NCBI RefSeq assembly: GCF_046707225.1
Contig: NZ_JBJKOP010000034.1
Coordinates: 1 to 64,000 of the forward strand
DNA length: 64,000 nucleotides
From: Caproicibacter sp046707225
Lineage (GTDB): Bacteria; Bacillota; Clostridia; Oscillospirales; Acutalibacteraceae
Direction: 5' to 3'
How positions within the stretch are numbered: the first letter of the stretch is position 1; each line of letters opens with the position of its first letter. Positions 16,523 to 24,528 of this stretch are shown here, piece after piece. The translations under genes and the position numbers were made by a program. A model generated the notes under the pieces. It searched no databases. It was not told the DNA's origin and was given only the letters and a program-made list of their open reading frames with translations.

Positions 16523-17331
16523 ACGCCAAACACCTCCTTGGATATTTTCTCAATCTCTTTGCGAAATCCCCGGCTGTCCTTGAGAGCAAGCTCACCCAGC
16601 AGGTTTCCCTCCAGCGCCAGATTCTCCAGCTCGGAGGAATGCGGGATCTGAAAGGCCACGCTGCCCAGCACCTGTTCGATATGCTCCCCGGCCTGATTGG
16701 ATTTGACGTCGGAGGCCGCCTTATACTGCTTGTCGGCGTCCCATTTCTGCTCTTTCAGAAGCGGAAGCTGGCTGGAAAGATAGCTGACGGATTTTAGGTC
16801 ACAGTTCACCAGACGGAGGACGGAATCTGCTGACAATAAAGCCACCGCCGAGAGAACATCGTGAGCGATATAGCTGCCGCAGTCGACGATGATGGTCGGG
16901 GCGACGTCGCGCAGATGGTCGATGAGCTCGGCAGCCAGCTCCTGGGTATAGGGCGGGTAGGTGAACACATTTTCGCTCTTGAGCATGCCGATGAGGGTTA
17001 GGTGGCTCATCTTTTTCAGGGTGACGCAGTTCTGCTTGACGAGGGTGTCGGTGATATGGGCCGCCGCGAGAATACTTCCGAGGGAGCGCTCGCACTCCAG
17101 CTCGGAGGGCGGGCAGACGCAGGGCAGCATGGGAGCCGTCATGTCGCACAGCAGAAGCGCCACGTCGCGCTTGTGGTCGGCCAGATATTTGGCGAGGCGC
17201 ACACTGACGGTGGTTTTGCCGCTGCCTGGACTGCCCCAGACCGCCAGCATCCGGACGTCCGGCTCCGCTTCCTCCTGGGGAGGGGCCGGTCTATTTCGGG
17301 AGAAAATGCTCCCCTTCATGAAATTGAGCAT
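16519..17331 (-). CDS. CpaE-like MinD/ParA-type ATPase
   Basis: The P-loop GSPGSGKTT (residues 33-41) is followed by a ParA-type layout with VDCGSYIAHD near 155 and VNCDLKSVSY near 180. The 270-residue size and position between CpaB and CpaF genes fit CpaE/TadZ, which localises Tad pilus assembly. The deviant Walker A Lys of true MinD proteins is not seen. A 183-base relic of this same gene lies far away at 55243-55425. Confidence 0.8.
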   Translation of the reverse strand: MLNFMKGSIFSRNRPAPPQEEAEPDVRMLAVWGSPGSGKTTVSVRLAKYLADHKRDVALLLCDMTAPMLPCVCPPSELECERSLGSILAAAHITDTLVKQNCVTLKKMSHLTLIGMLKSENVFTYPPYTQELAAELIDHLRDVAPTIIVDCGSYIAHDVLSAVALLSADSVLRLVNCDLKSVSYLSSQLPLLKEQKWDADKQYKAASDVKSNQAGEHIEQVLGSVAFQIPHSSELENLALEGNLLGELALKDSRGFRKEIEKISKEVFGV

Positions 17332-18183
17332 TTATTTCCCCTCGCTTTCCGGCGCCGCGGAGCTCGCGGCGGGGGCATTCGTACCGGAGGACGCGCTGTT
17401 CGAACTGGCGCCTGTTCCGTTGGAACTGCCTGCGTTTTTCGGATACAGGGCGTCCAGCAGCTTATCCTGCGTCGCCAGAAATTCATCGGCCTTGTCTTTG
17501 CCACCTCGGTAGACAAGGGACAGATGGATGCTGCCCTCCGATTCCAGCTCTGCCAGAATCATCGCCTGATTCGAGGTTGCCAGCAGGGTCACGGTGGCGG
17601 GAAGCTGCTTTTCCTCGTCCCCGCTGTCGGATTTGCCGGACTCGGTTTTGGTCTGATCGGTATCATTGCCGGAACTGGCTGTCACGCCGATGACCTCCAC
17701 ATAGGTCAGCTCGGGCGGGATGACCGTGGAGCCCTGCTTTTTGTAGTCCGGGGCAATGACGCTGACGATGTCGCCCGCCGCCAGCTTCCCGGACAGCCCC
17801 TCCGCAAGGTTCTTGATGCTGACGGAAATGGCTTCCTTCGTCCCGTCCAGACTGGACAGATAGGCGTTTTCCGCCACCGGAGTGTCCGACAGCTTGGCGG
17901 AAAGGACATAATCGCCGGGGGCAAGGTCGGCTTTAGCGTACTTGCCGACCATGGAATCGGTCTGCTTCAGGACATTCTCGGGCAGGTTGTAGCCGCCCAC
18001 CTCAACCGTTTGAACCATGTCTTTTGTGATCTGCTCTCCGCTTTGAATATCCTTGACCACCCTCACCACGGTGGTCTTCTGCGACACGCTCTGGTTAAAG
18101 AGCGGCGTGAGCGCAAAGCAGATCAGAAGAGAAAGCACAATGCAGACGGCGCCCAGCGCCGTGCGGTTTTTCAAAAGCTTCAT
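17332..18183 (-). CDS. cpaB: CpaB/RcpC-like SAF-domain pilus protein
   Basis: The N-terminus has one membrane helix (LGAVCIVLSLLICFAL, residues 9-24), followed by an SAF domain (VVKDIQSGEQITKDMV ... LAPGDYVLSAKLSD) and a second beta domain. The protein ends in a Ser/Ala/Pro/Asn-rich tail of about 40 residues. This is the standard layout of CpaB/RcpC, a periplasmic or wall-side factor of Tad pili. It starts 15 bases after the stop of the prepilin peptidase gene. Confidence 0.8.
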   Translation of the reverse strand: MKLLKNRTALGAVCIVLSLLICFALTPLFNQSVSQKTTVVRVVKDIQSGEQITKDMVQTVEVGGYNLPENVLKQTDSMVGKYAKADLAPGDYVLSAKLSDTPVAENAYLSSLDGTKEAISVSIKNLAEGLSGKLAAGDIVSVIAPDYKKQGSTVIPPELTYVEVIGVTASSGNDTDQTKTESGKSDSGDEEKQLPATVTLLATSNQAMILAELESEGSIHLSLVYRGGKDKADEFLATQDKLLDALYPKNAGSSNGTGASSNSASSGTNAPAASSAAPESEGK

Positions 18184-18198
18184 GGATATTTCCTCCCA

Positions 18199-18627
18199 TC
18201 AGAAAAGAAAATAGGCTGCAAGGCAGCCGAGAGAGAGAAAGGGCGCGAGGGGATACGGCTTTCGTCCCGTATCCCCTCCGCGCGCTTTTCTAATTAAAAT
18301 GTAAATGCCGGACAACACCGCAAACGCGGTGCAACCGAGAATGGCGGCGGCAAGGCTCTGCCGGAAGCCCAGCACCAGCCCGGTCGCCGCCATGAACTTG
18401 ATGTCCCCGCCCTCGATGCCGCCGAAAAACCGGGCGATCACCAGCGGGATCACCGCGATGAGCGCTCCGGCAAGATTTTCCGGCTCAAAGGCGAGGAGGC
18501 TCGTCAGGGCGATCCCCGCGCAGAGTAGATCCGGAATGATCCGCCTGCGGATATCGCATACCGCCGCGGCGGTCAGCAGAATGGTGAAACTGACTGCCTG
18601 CAGAAGGAGCGGCACATTAGCCGCCAT
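18199..18627 (-). CDS. Type IV prepilin peptidase (A24, CpaA/TadV-like)
   Basis: The 142-residue membrane protein shows both aspartate motifs of A24 prepilin peptidases: CDIRRRIIPD near residues 24-33 and GGIEGGDIKFMAATG (GxGD variant GGD) near 69-83. About four hydrophobic segments are present. The size fits the minimal CpaA/TadV peptidases that lack the methylase domain. It would cut the pilin encoded just upstream, with which it overlaps by 11 bases. Confidence 0.85.
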   Translation of the reverse strand: MAANVPLLLQAVSFTILLTAAAVCDIRRRIIPDLLCAGIALTSLLAFEPENLAGALIAVIPLVIARFFGGIEGGDIKFMAATGLVLGFRQSLAAAILGCTAFAVLSGIYILIRKARGGDTGRKPYPLAPFLSLGCLAAYFLF

Positions 18628-18913
18628 AGTTGAACATGTCCTGAATGCGTTTTTTCAGGGTCGGCAGGACCGTTTCCCCGAACAGGGCGTAGAGTCCTGC
18701 CAGCAGCAGCGCACCGATGACGACCGCGATGAGAATTTTGATGGCCGTATCCACGAAGCCTTCGCCGCTCTGGGAGCGGAGCAGGCCGCGGGAATTCAGG
18801 TAGAACATAGTCAGTTCATATCTGGCCTTGTCCGCCATCCGTTTCAGGCTGTGTGTTGCGCGCCGCACCATAGAAATCAGGCTGTTTTTTGCGTTGCTCA
18901 GAAATTTCTTCAT
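18617..18913 (-). CDS. Flp/Tad-like major pilin candidate (DUF6133-like)
   Basis: This 98-residue protein contains SGEGFVDTAIKILIAVVIGALLLAG in part: a Gly-Glu prepilin cleavage site near residues 50-51 and then a hydrophobic pilin helix. The leader is unusually long (about 50 basic residues), as in DUF6133 proteins of clostridial conjugative elements. It is followed directly by the prepilin peptidase that would process it. It is the best candidate for the main pilin. Confidence 0.75.
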   Translation of the reverse strand: MKKFLSNAKNSLISMVRRATHSLKRMADKARYELTMFYLNSRGLLRSQSGEGFVDTAIKILIAVVIGALLLAGLYALFGETVLPTLKKRIQDMFNYGG

Positions 18914-18948
18914 TTTGCTTTACCTCCAATATGTTTTTTCATAGCAAA

Positions 18949-18970
18949 GGCGGGGCCTCACAGCCCCGCC
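18949..18970 (-). terminator. GC-rich terminator-like hairpin before the pilin gene
   Basis: GGCGGGGC and GCCCCGCC form a perfect 8-base stem with a 6-base loop. It overlaps the stop codon of the SpoVG-like gene and is followed on the minus strand by TTTGCTATGAAAAAAC and the pilin ribosome-binding site. It may limit pilin-operon transcription or stabilise the pilin mRNA 5' end. Confidence 0.6.
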
Positions 18971-19377
18971 ATCTTCATGCCGGAGCCATGCTCCGGCGCC
19001 CGTTCAAAAGGGGGCGTTGCCGCCATCTGCTGGGCCTGCCCCTGGTTCTGGCTCTGCGTGAGAGCCTGGTGATAGGCGTCGATCACCGCCTGATTGAGCT
19101 GCTCCCGGAATTCCTTGGTCACCGGGAAGCAGATGTCCTTGTACTCGCCGTTGCCCGCTTTGTAGCTGGGCATGGCGACGAACAGGCCCTTGGTGCTGTC
19201 CACGACCTTGACGTTCCGGATGGCAAAGCAGTCGTTCAGGTTAATGGACGCGAAGGCCCGGACGCTGCCCTCCGGCCGGATGGAGCCGATTTTCACGTCC
19301 ACCTTCATCGGCATGGGCTGTTCCGCGGCAGCCTGCGCCGCCTGCGGAGCTTTTGCGTCTGTCGGGTTTTTACTCAT
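18958..19377 (-). CDS. SpoVG-family nucleic-acid-binding protein
   Basis: Residues 25-105 match the SpoVG fold: VDVKIGSIRPEGSVRAFASINLNDCFAI read in part, then GLFVAMPS and YKDICFPVT. SpoVG proteins bind DNA and RNA and affect sporulation and division in Bacillota; element-borne copies are common in conjugative elements. Extra N-terminal Ala/Gln-rich and C-terminal Gln-rich stretches flank the domain. It ends GSGMKMAGL, one of the shared tails. The start has an AGGAGGAAACG ribosome-binding site. Confidence 0.85.
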   Translation of the reverse strand: MSKNPTDAKAPQAAQAAAEQPMPMKVDVKIGSIRPEGSVRAFASINLNDCFAIRNVKVVDSTKGLFVAMPSYKAGNGEYKDICFPVTKEFREQLNQAVIDAYHQALTQSQNQGQAQQMAATPPFERAPEHGSGMKMAGL

Positions 19378-19411
19378 GATCGTTTCCTCCTTCAGATTTT
19401 TGTGCCTGGGA

Positions 19412-19867
19412 TCATTCCAACATCATGCCACCCATGTTCTCGGAGGGCTGCTGCTCCTGAAGCTCCGAGAGCTTTTCCCTCGCCCAATCGGGCAGAAGCT
19501 ACTCCCACAGAACGCCGGTAAAGTCAGCGCGGTTCCAGCGCGTTTTTTCTCCGTCGTTCAGGCAGGTTGCGGACACCGCTCGGCCGGAGGAATTGGGGGC
19601 GCAGCCGAAGCCGCCGGTTGCCAGCCAGAGCTGATCCTGCTGGCTCCAGCAGCTCTCCTTCAAAATGTCCGGCGACAGCACCAGAACGCGGCCTTCGTAG
19701 CTCAGCTTATCGGAGTCCGGCTCGCATTGGCCGGGGCCGAACAGCCCCAGCTCCTGATACGCGCGGCGGTACTGGTTGATAAAGCCATCCAGCACGGCGG
19801 GGTGGCTTTCCACCACATACTCCAGATTGTGATCGTTGAGACTGTTCTTGTCGGACGGAATGTACAC
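19412..19867 (-). pseudogene. DUF3849-like gene with an in-frame amber stop near the end
   Basis: From GTG at 19867 the frame is open to a TAG at 19501-19499, giving 122 residues (HPAVLDGFINQYRRAYQELG, then GRVLVLSPDILKESCW and RTRWNRADFTGVLWE in part) that resemble DUF3849-type proteins of conjugative elements. After the TAG the same frame continues for 28 sense codons, LLPDWAREKLSELQEQ and on to MGGMMLE, and then a TGA. The continuation has normal composition and ends in the element's shared tail, so the TAG is probably a nonsense mutation. Readthrough or a sequencing error are alternatives. Confidence 0.7.
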
Positions 19868-19891
19868 GCTTTTTTGCTGTGAAATAGAAAA

Positions 19892-19907
19892 GCAGCCGTC
19901 CGGCTGC
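19892..19907 (-). terminator. Terminator-like hairpin before the DUF3849-like gene
   Basis: GCAGCC and GGCTGC form a short GC stem with a four-base loop, followed on the minus strand by TTTTCTATTT. It sits between the YodL-like stop and the GTG start at 19867. Confidence 0.6.
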
Positions 19908-19913
19908 CGGGGG

Positions 19914-20477
19914 TCACAGGCTCATTTGCGGGCCCTGTTGTTCCTGCTCCGGCGCCTGAAACGCAATCTCCTTAAAGCCGAAGCGGTCGACATAGTGAAA
20001 GGTACTGCCGGATGCGTCGTACAGCTCCACCACGTCCGATATGGAGAGGCTGTGTCCCTTGTAGCCGGGTGGGTGGTCAACATTGAATTTTTCATAGAGC
20101 GCTTCAAGGTCGTTGGTTTCCACCTCGCCGTCGTAGGCCACCTCATAATTTTCCGGGTCCGGCTCCCCGAAGCGTTCCGTCAGCTCGTCGTAGCCGATGA
20201 ATTTCATCATGACGTCGGTATCGGGCTTCAGCTGATGAACCCGGCATTTTTTGAGCGCCCGCGGGGTTCCCTCCGTGTCGGGGGCACCGGACGCGAGGCT
20301 GTCATAGGTGCCGGCCGCCCATTCCACTGAGAGCCCTTTCTGTTCTGAAAGATAAGACTCCATTTCATCGGTTCGGAACATGGGGTCGATGACCGCCATG
20401 TTCCGCTTTGCGTCAAGATATCCCGCGGTGTTGCCATAGTACAGGATACGGTTACTTTTCATTTGAATACCGTCCAT
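19914..20477 (-). CDS. YodL-like accessory protein of the conjugative element
   Basis: The ATG at 20477 follows AGGAGGAACCCCC. The 187-residue product contains YYGNTAGYLDAKRNMAVIDPMF, in part, and GHSLSISDVVELYDASGSTFHYVDRFGF, in part, which resemble the YodL-type domain seen in large polyvalent proteins of conjugative elements. It has no membrane segment and is acidic. It ends QQGPQMSL, a variant of the shared tail. The biochemical role is unknown; relatives travel with antirestriction genes. Confidence 0.65.
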   Translation of the reverse strand: MDGIQMKSNRILYYGNTAGYLDAKRNMAVIDPMFRTDEMESYLSEQKGLSVEWAAGTYDSLASGAPDTEGTPRALKKCRVHQLKPDTDVMMKFIGYDELTERFGEPDPENYEVAYDGEVETNDLEALYEKFNVDHPPGYKGHSLSISDVVELYDASGSTFHYVDRFGFKEIAFQAPEQEQQGPQMSL

Positions 20478-20516
20478 GGGGGTTCCTCCTTTCCCGGCTT
20501 TCCGTCCAGGCATGGT

Positions 20517-21092
20517 TCACAGCTTCAGTTCCATGCCGTTATCCGGCTCCTGCCGCTGCGCGTCCGGAGCCTCCCGCGTCGGGAAGATGAGCTTGCCGTC
20601 CCGCATTTCAATAACGCAGCAGTCCTCACGGTCACAGATCATGAGGCGGTGCTGGTAGCGGCTCTGGATGTCGATATACTCCCGGACCTCCAGATCGTTC
20701 GCAAGCGGGACGCCGGAGGCATACCGGCCGTCCGGCAGAAAGCAGTAACCGAAGAACTCCGGCTCTTTCGGAATCTCCGAATCCAGCGGACGGATCTGCG
20801 AGAGCTGGAGCCGCGCGCGGTCTGGGAGCAGTTCGGGCTTTAACAGGCCGAGAAGGTCCCCGCGCTTTCTGCCGACGCATTCCCCGTTTGCGAGGGACAC
20901 GGCGCACACGGCGTCGTCGGCCGCGTTCGGGAAGCTGCCCACAACGCCTTCGCAGAGTAGGAGCTGGCGGACGCCGCGCCGGTCTTCCGGCAGTGCTTCC
21001 GGGTCGATGACGACCACAAAACCGGCGATGAACATGCCGGTTCCGGTCTGGACGCAGTCCTCGGCCCCGTATTGTAATTTTTCAGTCGGCAT
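20517..21092 (-). CDS. Uncharacterised accessory protein
   Basis: This 191-residue soluble protein has no motif I recognise. It is Leu- and Asp-rich in the centre and ends in PDNGMELKL, almost the same tail as the DUF4406 protein (SLGMELHL). The ATG at 21092 overlaps the AbrB-like gene by 11 bases, which rules out the longer frame. It belongs to the run of accessory genes that enter the recipient early in many conjugative elements. Confidence 0.6.
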   Translation of the reverse strand: MPTEKLQYGAEDCVQTGTGMFIAGFVVVIDPEALPEDRRGVRQLLLCEGVVGSFPNAADDAVCAVSLANGECVGRKRGDLLGLLKPELLPDRARLQLSQIRPLDSEIPKEPEFFGYCFLPDGRYASGVPLANDLEVREYIDIQSRYQHRLMICDREDCCVIEMRDGKLIFPTREAPDAQRQEPDNGMELKL

Positions 21093-21378
21093 GCGGCGGC
21101 TCCTTCCCGTCGTGAAGCTGCTCCAGCAGCTTTGCGGCGATGGCAATCTTTTTTTCCTCCGGCATGTCCCGGATCGCGGCGTAAACAAAGGCTTCCACCG
21201 CCTCCGGAGACTGGTCGCCCACCTCGATAAGCTCCACCTTTTTCACGCTGACGGCCCCCTGGCTTACGCCCAGCCGGACGATGTCGCCGTAATCCATGCC
21301 GGACGCGGCGCGGAGCTCTCTTGGAATGAGGACGCGGCCCTTGCCGTCCACGACCTTATACATCTGCTTTGCTTTCAT
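21082..21378 (-). CDS. AbrB/SpoVT-type DNA-binding protein
   Basis: Residues 5-50 (VVDGKGRVLIPRELRAASG, then GDIVRLGVSQGAVSVKKV) form a swapped-hairpin AbrB domain. The C-terminal 45 residues are helical. It probably acts as a dimeric regulator of element genes. It overlaps the upstream gene as ATGA and lacks the shared tail. Confidence 0.8.
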   Translation of the reverse strand: MKAKQMYKVVDGKGRVLIPRELRAASGMDYGDIVRLGVSQGAVSVKKVELIEVGDQSPEAVEAFVYAAIRDMPEEKKIAIAAKLLEQLHDGKEPPHAD

Positions 21379-21824
21379 GCAAAATAACCCTCCTTTTTCA
21401 TGACCTCCCGCACGGTGTCGGGATGGATGCCGAAGGACCGAAACATATCCCTGAGACCGTCCGGCAGGCGGTCGAGGACGTCCGATTCCCGGATGATGAT
21501 GGCGCCGGGGACGCAGGTAACGTCCAGATCCCCGTCTACTGGGATGCCCGCGGCCCGCAGGAGATCGTGCGGCAGAGCGAAATCATCCGCTTCCTCAGCG
21601 TCCTCCTCGTCCTCATCGCCGCCGCGATCCTGTGTAAAGAAAGACAGAGCCGAATCCTTCGGCGCGGCCAGCATCATCAGGCCGGGGAATTCTCCGTTCT
21701 CCGGGACGGCCAAGAGCGCGGACACCTCGTCGCCGGGTTGGAATCCTTCGAGGCTCACGGACTCCATGGGCAGAATCAGGCGGCACTCCTTGTCAACATT
21801 TGCGGACACTTTCAAAAGCTTCAT
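21375..21824 (-). CDS. Acidic protein with AbrB-like features, partner of the AbrB gene
   Basis: The 149-residue product starts KLLKVSANVDKECRLILPMES, in part similar to an AbrB beta-hairpin. An acidic linker (GGDEDEEDAEEAD, residues 69-81) follows. The second half has a similar beta start (DGDLDVTCVPGAIIIRESD). It could contain two degenerate AbrB-like halves. Four-base coupling to the AbrB gene suggests joint function. The assignment is tentative. Confidence 0.5.
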   Translation of the reverse strand: MKLLKVSANVDKECRLILPMESVSLEGFQPGDEVSALLAVPENGEFPGLMMLAAPKDSALSFFTQDRGGDEDEEDAEEADDFALPHDLLRAAGIPVDGDLDVTCVPGAIIIRESDVLDRLPDGLRDMFRSFGIHPDTVREVMKKEGYFA

Positions 21825-21858
21825 ATTGGTTTCCTCCTAAAATTTATTGGATCGGATT

Positions 21859-22785
21859 TCACGCGGTAAGCCCGGCGGTGTCGAAAAGCCCCAGCTGGAC
21901 CGGCATGTCCCGCAGGCGTTCGCCGGTGTCGTAGTTGGAGATCAGGACTTCGGCGTACTCGCAGCCGTTGTCATACCGCTGCGCCAGATTGTTGAGGCGG
22001 CTGACCGCTTCGATCCGGAAGTCCTGATACAGCTCCCGGATGAATTCGCAGTCGTTGTAGCTGACCAGAAATTTGCCCTGGCAGCCCTTCAGGGTATCCC
22101 GCAGACGGAAGTGATCCTCTCTGCGGAATTCCACGGCGTAGTGGCCTTCCGTCAGATAGTACGGCGGGTCGCAGTAGATGAACGCATTTTCCCGGTCGTA
22201 CTGTTTGATGAGCTCCTCGAAGTCCTTGTTCTCAATGACGGTGTCCCGGAGCCTCCGGCTGCCCTGCCAGATGAGGCCGAAGGTCTTTCGGATATCGAAG
22301 GGCTGGCAGCCATAGCTAGCGCAGCCGCTTCCGTAGCTGTAGCGGATCACCTTAAAAAACGCGGCGGCGCGCCGGATGTCGTTCATCCCGGCTCTTTCCA
22401 AAAGGATTGCCCTAATCTCGTCGAACTGGACGGGCGTCAGCTCCCGCTGGGCGAGCTCCAGCTCCTGACGCATAAACGCGTCGGTGAATTCTTCCTGTCC
22501 CAGAAATTTTTTCAGTACAAAGAATTCATCCCGGCCGTTTAAGGGCAGGAAGCCCAGCTCCTTCAGAAACGCCATCGGCTGGTCGCGGACGCAGTGGAAC
22601 AGGTTGGCAAGGTCGGAATTAAAGTCGTTGTAGACCTCCATGGCGGCGTCGGGACGGCGCCCGAACAGCACCCAGCCGCCTCCGCCGAAGACCTCGATGT
22701 ATCGCCCGAACTCCTTCGGCATTTTCTGATAGATCAGGTCCCGCAGCGCTTTTTTGCCGCCCACCCAGCTGATGATGCTGTTCAT
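21859..22785 (-). CDS. dam: DNA adenine methyltransferase (Dam-like, D12 class)
   Basis: The N-terminus ISWVGGKKALRDLI holds the AdoMet-binding FxGGK-type motif (residues 4-17), VFGGGG follows near 33, and the catalytic DPPYYLTEGHY lies near residue 204. The 308-residue length fits D12-class N6-adenine methyltransferases. The target may be GATC, but this cannot be read from sequence. No cognate endonuclease is adjacent, so it likely protects or marks the transferred element. Confidence 0.9.
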   Translation of the reverse strand: MNSIISWVGGKKALRDLIYQKMPKEFGRYIEVFGGGGWVLFGRRPDAAMEVYNDFNSDLANLFHCVRDQPMAFLKELGFLPLNGRDEFFVLKKFLGQEEFTDAFMRQELELAQRELTPVQFDEIRAILLERAGMNDIRRAAAFFKVIRYSYGSGCASYGCQPFDIRKTFGLIWQGSRRLRDTVIENKDFEELIKQYDRENAFIYCDPPYYLTEGHYAVEFRREDHFRLRDTLKGCQGKFLVSYNDCEFIRELYQDFRIEAVSRLNNLAQRYDNGCEYAEVLISNYDTGERLRDMPVQLGLFDTAGLTA

Positions 22786-22789
22786 CGCG

Positions 22790-22993
22790 TCACCTGCCTT
22801 TCCCGGCCCGGCAGAATCTGTCCATGTCGGTTTTCATACAGGAGCCGTCCGGACTCCAGCAGATAAAGCCGACGCGGGGATACGGGCAGCCCTCGCAGCG
22901 TGAGAGATCCCGCGGAGATGGTACGGTGTATTTCTTCGGAGGACCGGTCGCTCCGGCCCCTGTTTTTTCTTCCGCTTTGTTTTCCTGGCGCAT
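22790..22993 (-). CDS. Small cysteine-rich protein
   Basis: The 67-residue product contains CEGCPYPRVGFICWSPDGSC, with four cysteines in a possible zinc knuckle, followed by another Cys near the end. The ATG lies behind GGGAAAGAAGCG. It ends five bases before the Dam start and is cotranscribed with it. Similar small Cys proteins occur in clostridial conjugative elements; the function is unknown. Confidence 0.6.
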   Translation of the reverse strand: MRQENKAEEKTGAGATGPPKKYTVPSPRDLSRCEGCPYPRVGFICWSPDGSCMKTDMDRFCRAGKGR

Positions 22994-23021
22994 GGTGCGC
23001 TTCTTTCCCGGAAAACAAAAA

Positions 23022-23051
23022 AGGCGCCGCCTTTTTTCAAAGACAGCGCCT
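23022..23051 (-). terminator. Terminator-like hairpin before the Cys-rich gene
   Basis: AGGCGC pairs with GCGCCT; on the minus strand the stem ends GGCGCC followed by TTTTTTGTTTTC. It lies about 30 bases before the start at 22993. Confidence 0.65.
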
Positions 23052-23117
23052 CTCGTTTTCCGTATGCGATTGTGTATGGATTTGATAATGGGCCGCTTTT
23101 TTCCCTGAAACGCAAAA

Positions 23118-23152
23118 AGCGCCTTCCGATTTTTTTGAAATCAGAAGGCGCT
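23118..23152 (-). terminator. Strong rho-independent terminator
   Basis: AGCGCCTTC and GAAGGCGCT pair perfectly, with further AT pairing inside. On the minus strand TTTTTGCGTTT follows. It overlaps the stop codon of the gene ending at 23151. Confidence 0.75.
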
Positions 23153-23477
23153 ACATGTGAAACTGCATCCCCTGGTCGGGATACAGGATGGCGAAACGGG
23201 AGGTTTGAAGCTCCGCCGCGTCGCCGTTTTTCAATATCTCGGGTTGCATTCCGATCCAGCCCAAGTCTTCCGCGGAGGCTGGTTCGGGAGGACCCTGCCC
23301 GTAGCGGAACGATTTGACGATAACGGCGATGTACTCCGATTCGCCGCAGTCCTCCACCAGCTCCCGGTATACTTTGGAGCTTTGGATGTCCTCCAGTTCC
23401 GGTATGCCGCCCATGATCCCGATATCCCGGATGCCGGTGTTGGTTTCCAGACCGACGATAGAAAATATTTTGCTCAT
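23151..23477 (-). CDS. Uncharacterised small accessory protein
   Basis: The ATG at 23477 gives MSKIFSIVGLETNTGIRDIG and on, 108 residues in total. No known domain is recognised; the composition is that of a compact soluble alpha/beta protein. It ends DQGMQFHM, similar to the shared tails. It starts just after the larger ArdA-like gene and is followed by a strong terminator. Confidence 0.6.
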   Translation of the reverse strand: MSKIFSIVGLETNTGIRDIGIMGGIPELEDIQSSKVYRELVEDCGESEYIAVIVKSFRYGQGPPEPASAEDLGWIGMQPEILKNGDAAELQTSRFAILYPDQGMQFHM

Positions 23478-23491
23478 TCCGTCAGCCTCCT

Positions 23492-24523
23492 TCACATCAG
23501 ACTCAAACTCTGTTCCCGCGGGGCGGACTCGCTGAATTCATGGAGAAACGCCTGATCGTTCCGGGCAATATATCCGTCCGCGCAGCGCTTGAGCCCCAGT
23601 CGTTCGATTTCGGACTTGCAGTAGGCGGCATAATCGAAGTACGGGGCCGCGGCGCTGTTGGGATCGACAATCCCCGACCGCTCGGCAATCCGGCGGTCGA
23701 ACTTTCCCCAATATTCCTCGGAAGGAATTAAATCATAGCAGTGCAGGTTTTGGGTGATGTCCAGCGCCTCGTCGAGCCGGGTGCAGCCTTCCAGTTCCAT
23801 CGCCGCCCGGAAATATTCGTCGAAGCAGGGCATTCCCTGTCCCTGTTCCTCCAACACGTAACCGAGGTTATTACCGGCGTCGATGAGCTGTTCGAGGGTC
23901 GCGTACTGACGCGCGGGATTCGTGATATTCCAGAGGCAGCATTTGGCCTCCAGCAAAACCGCGCCGTTCCAGCCCGTCACGCCGAGCGCTTCCCGCGCGG
24001 CGGCCAGCTCGTCCGGCTCGCCGGTGACGGGTTCGTGGTCGGGGAGCATGAGCCACACGCCGTCCGGACAGTGAGCGGACGCCAACTTCAGCCGCATGGC
24101 CGCGTCACCGGCCGTTAGTCTGCTGAGAGAGTCTCCGGCAGCGTATCTCTGTTGGAGGGGAGAGGTCTGTTCCACGAAGCCGCCCGATGTAAAAACGCCG
24201 CCATGCCGCTCCCGCAGGTCGCGTCCCCAGCGCGCCGTATCGAGAAGGGATATCCGCTTTTCGGGAATCTTTTCCCGATAGCGGGCGGCGTAAGCGCCGA
24301 GCGCGGCATTGTCCGTCGCGCCAAGACAGAGGGAAAAGCTGTCGAGCTGCTCCGTCAGATTGATCAGATCCGCGGCAGTGTCGACGGATTGAAGCTGAGA
24401 GGCACCCTCCAGCAGATACCGTTCCCGGACGGACATTTCAGAAAGACGCCAGCCAAGGTATTGTGTTTCCTCCGCCGTTCCGGGAAGACCTTTCCACGGA
24501 TAGGGATACGGGTAATTCTTCAT
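23492..24523 (-). CDS. ArdA-like antirestriction protein (tentative)
   Basis: The ATG at 24523 has a GAGGTGAG ribosome-binding site. The 343-residue protein contains a segment LLDTARWGRDLRERHGGVFTSGGFV, in part, and a later FDYAAYCKSEIERLG with DGYIARND. Both resemble the end of ArdA domains (D-Y-x-x-x-G-R-D-L then G-G-x-x-T-x-x-G-Y-V). ArdA proteins mimic B-form DNA and block type I restriction enzymes. Acidity and position among antirestriction genes agree. The domain match is by eye only. Confidence 0.55.
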   Translation of the reverse strand: MKNYPYPYPWKGLPGTAEETQYLGWRLSEMSVRERYLLEGASQLQSVDTAADLINLTEQLDSFSLCLGATDNAALGAYAARYREKIPEKRISLLDTARWGRDLRERHGGVFTSGGFVEQTSPLQQRYAAGDSLSRLTAGDAAMRLKLASAHCPDGVWLMLPDHEPVTGEPDELAAAREALGVTGWNGAVLLEAKCCLWNITNPARQYATLEQLIDAGNNLGYVLEEQGQGMPCFDEYFRAAMELEGCTRLDEALDITQNLHCYDLIPSEEYWGKFDRRIAERSGIVDPNSAAAPYFDYAAYCKSEIERLGLKRCADGYIARNDQAFLHEFSESAPREQSLSLM

Positions 24524-24528
24524 GTTGC

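Noticed and set aside
16519..17331. CpaE-like gene as a plasmid ParA partner of the ParB-like gene at 31272
   Set aside because: It is embedded in the Tad operon, 14 kb away and on the other strand, with cpaF and cpaB as direct neighbours.
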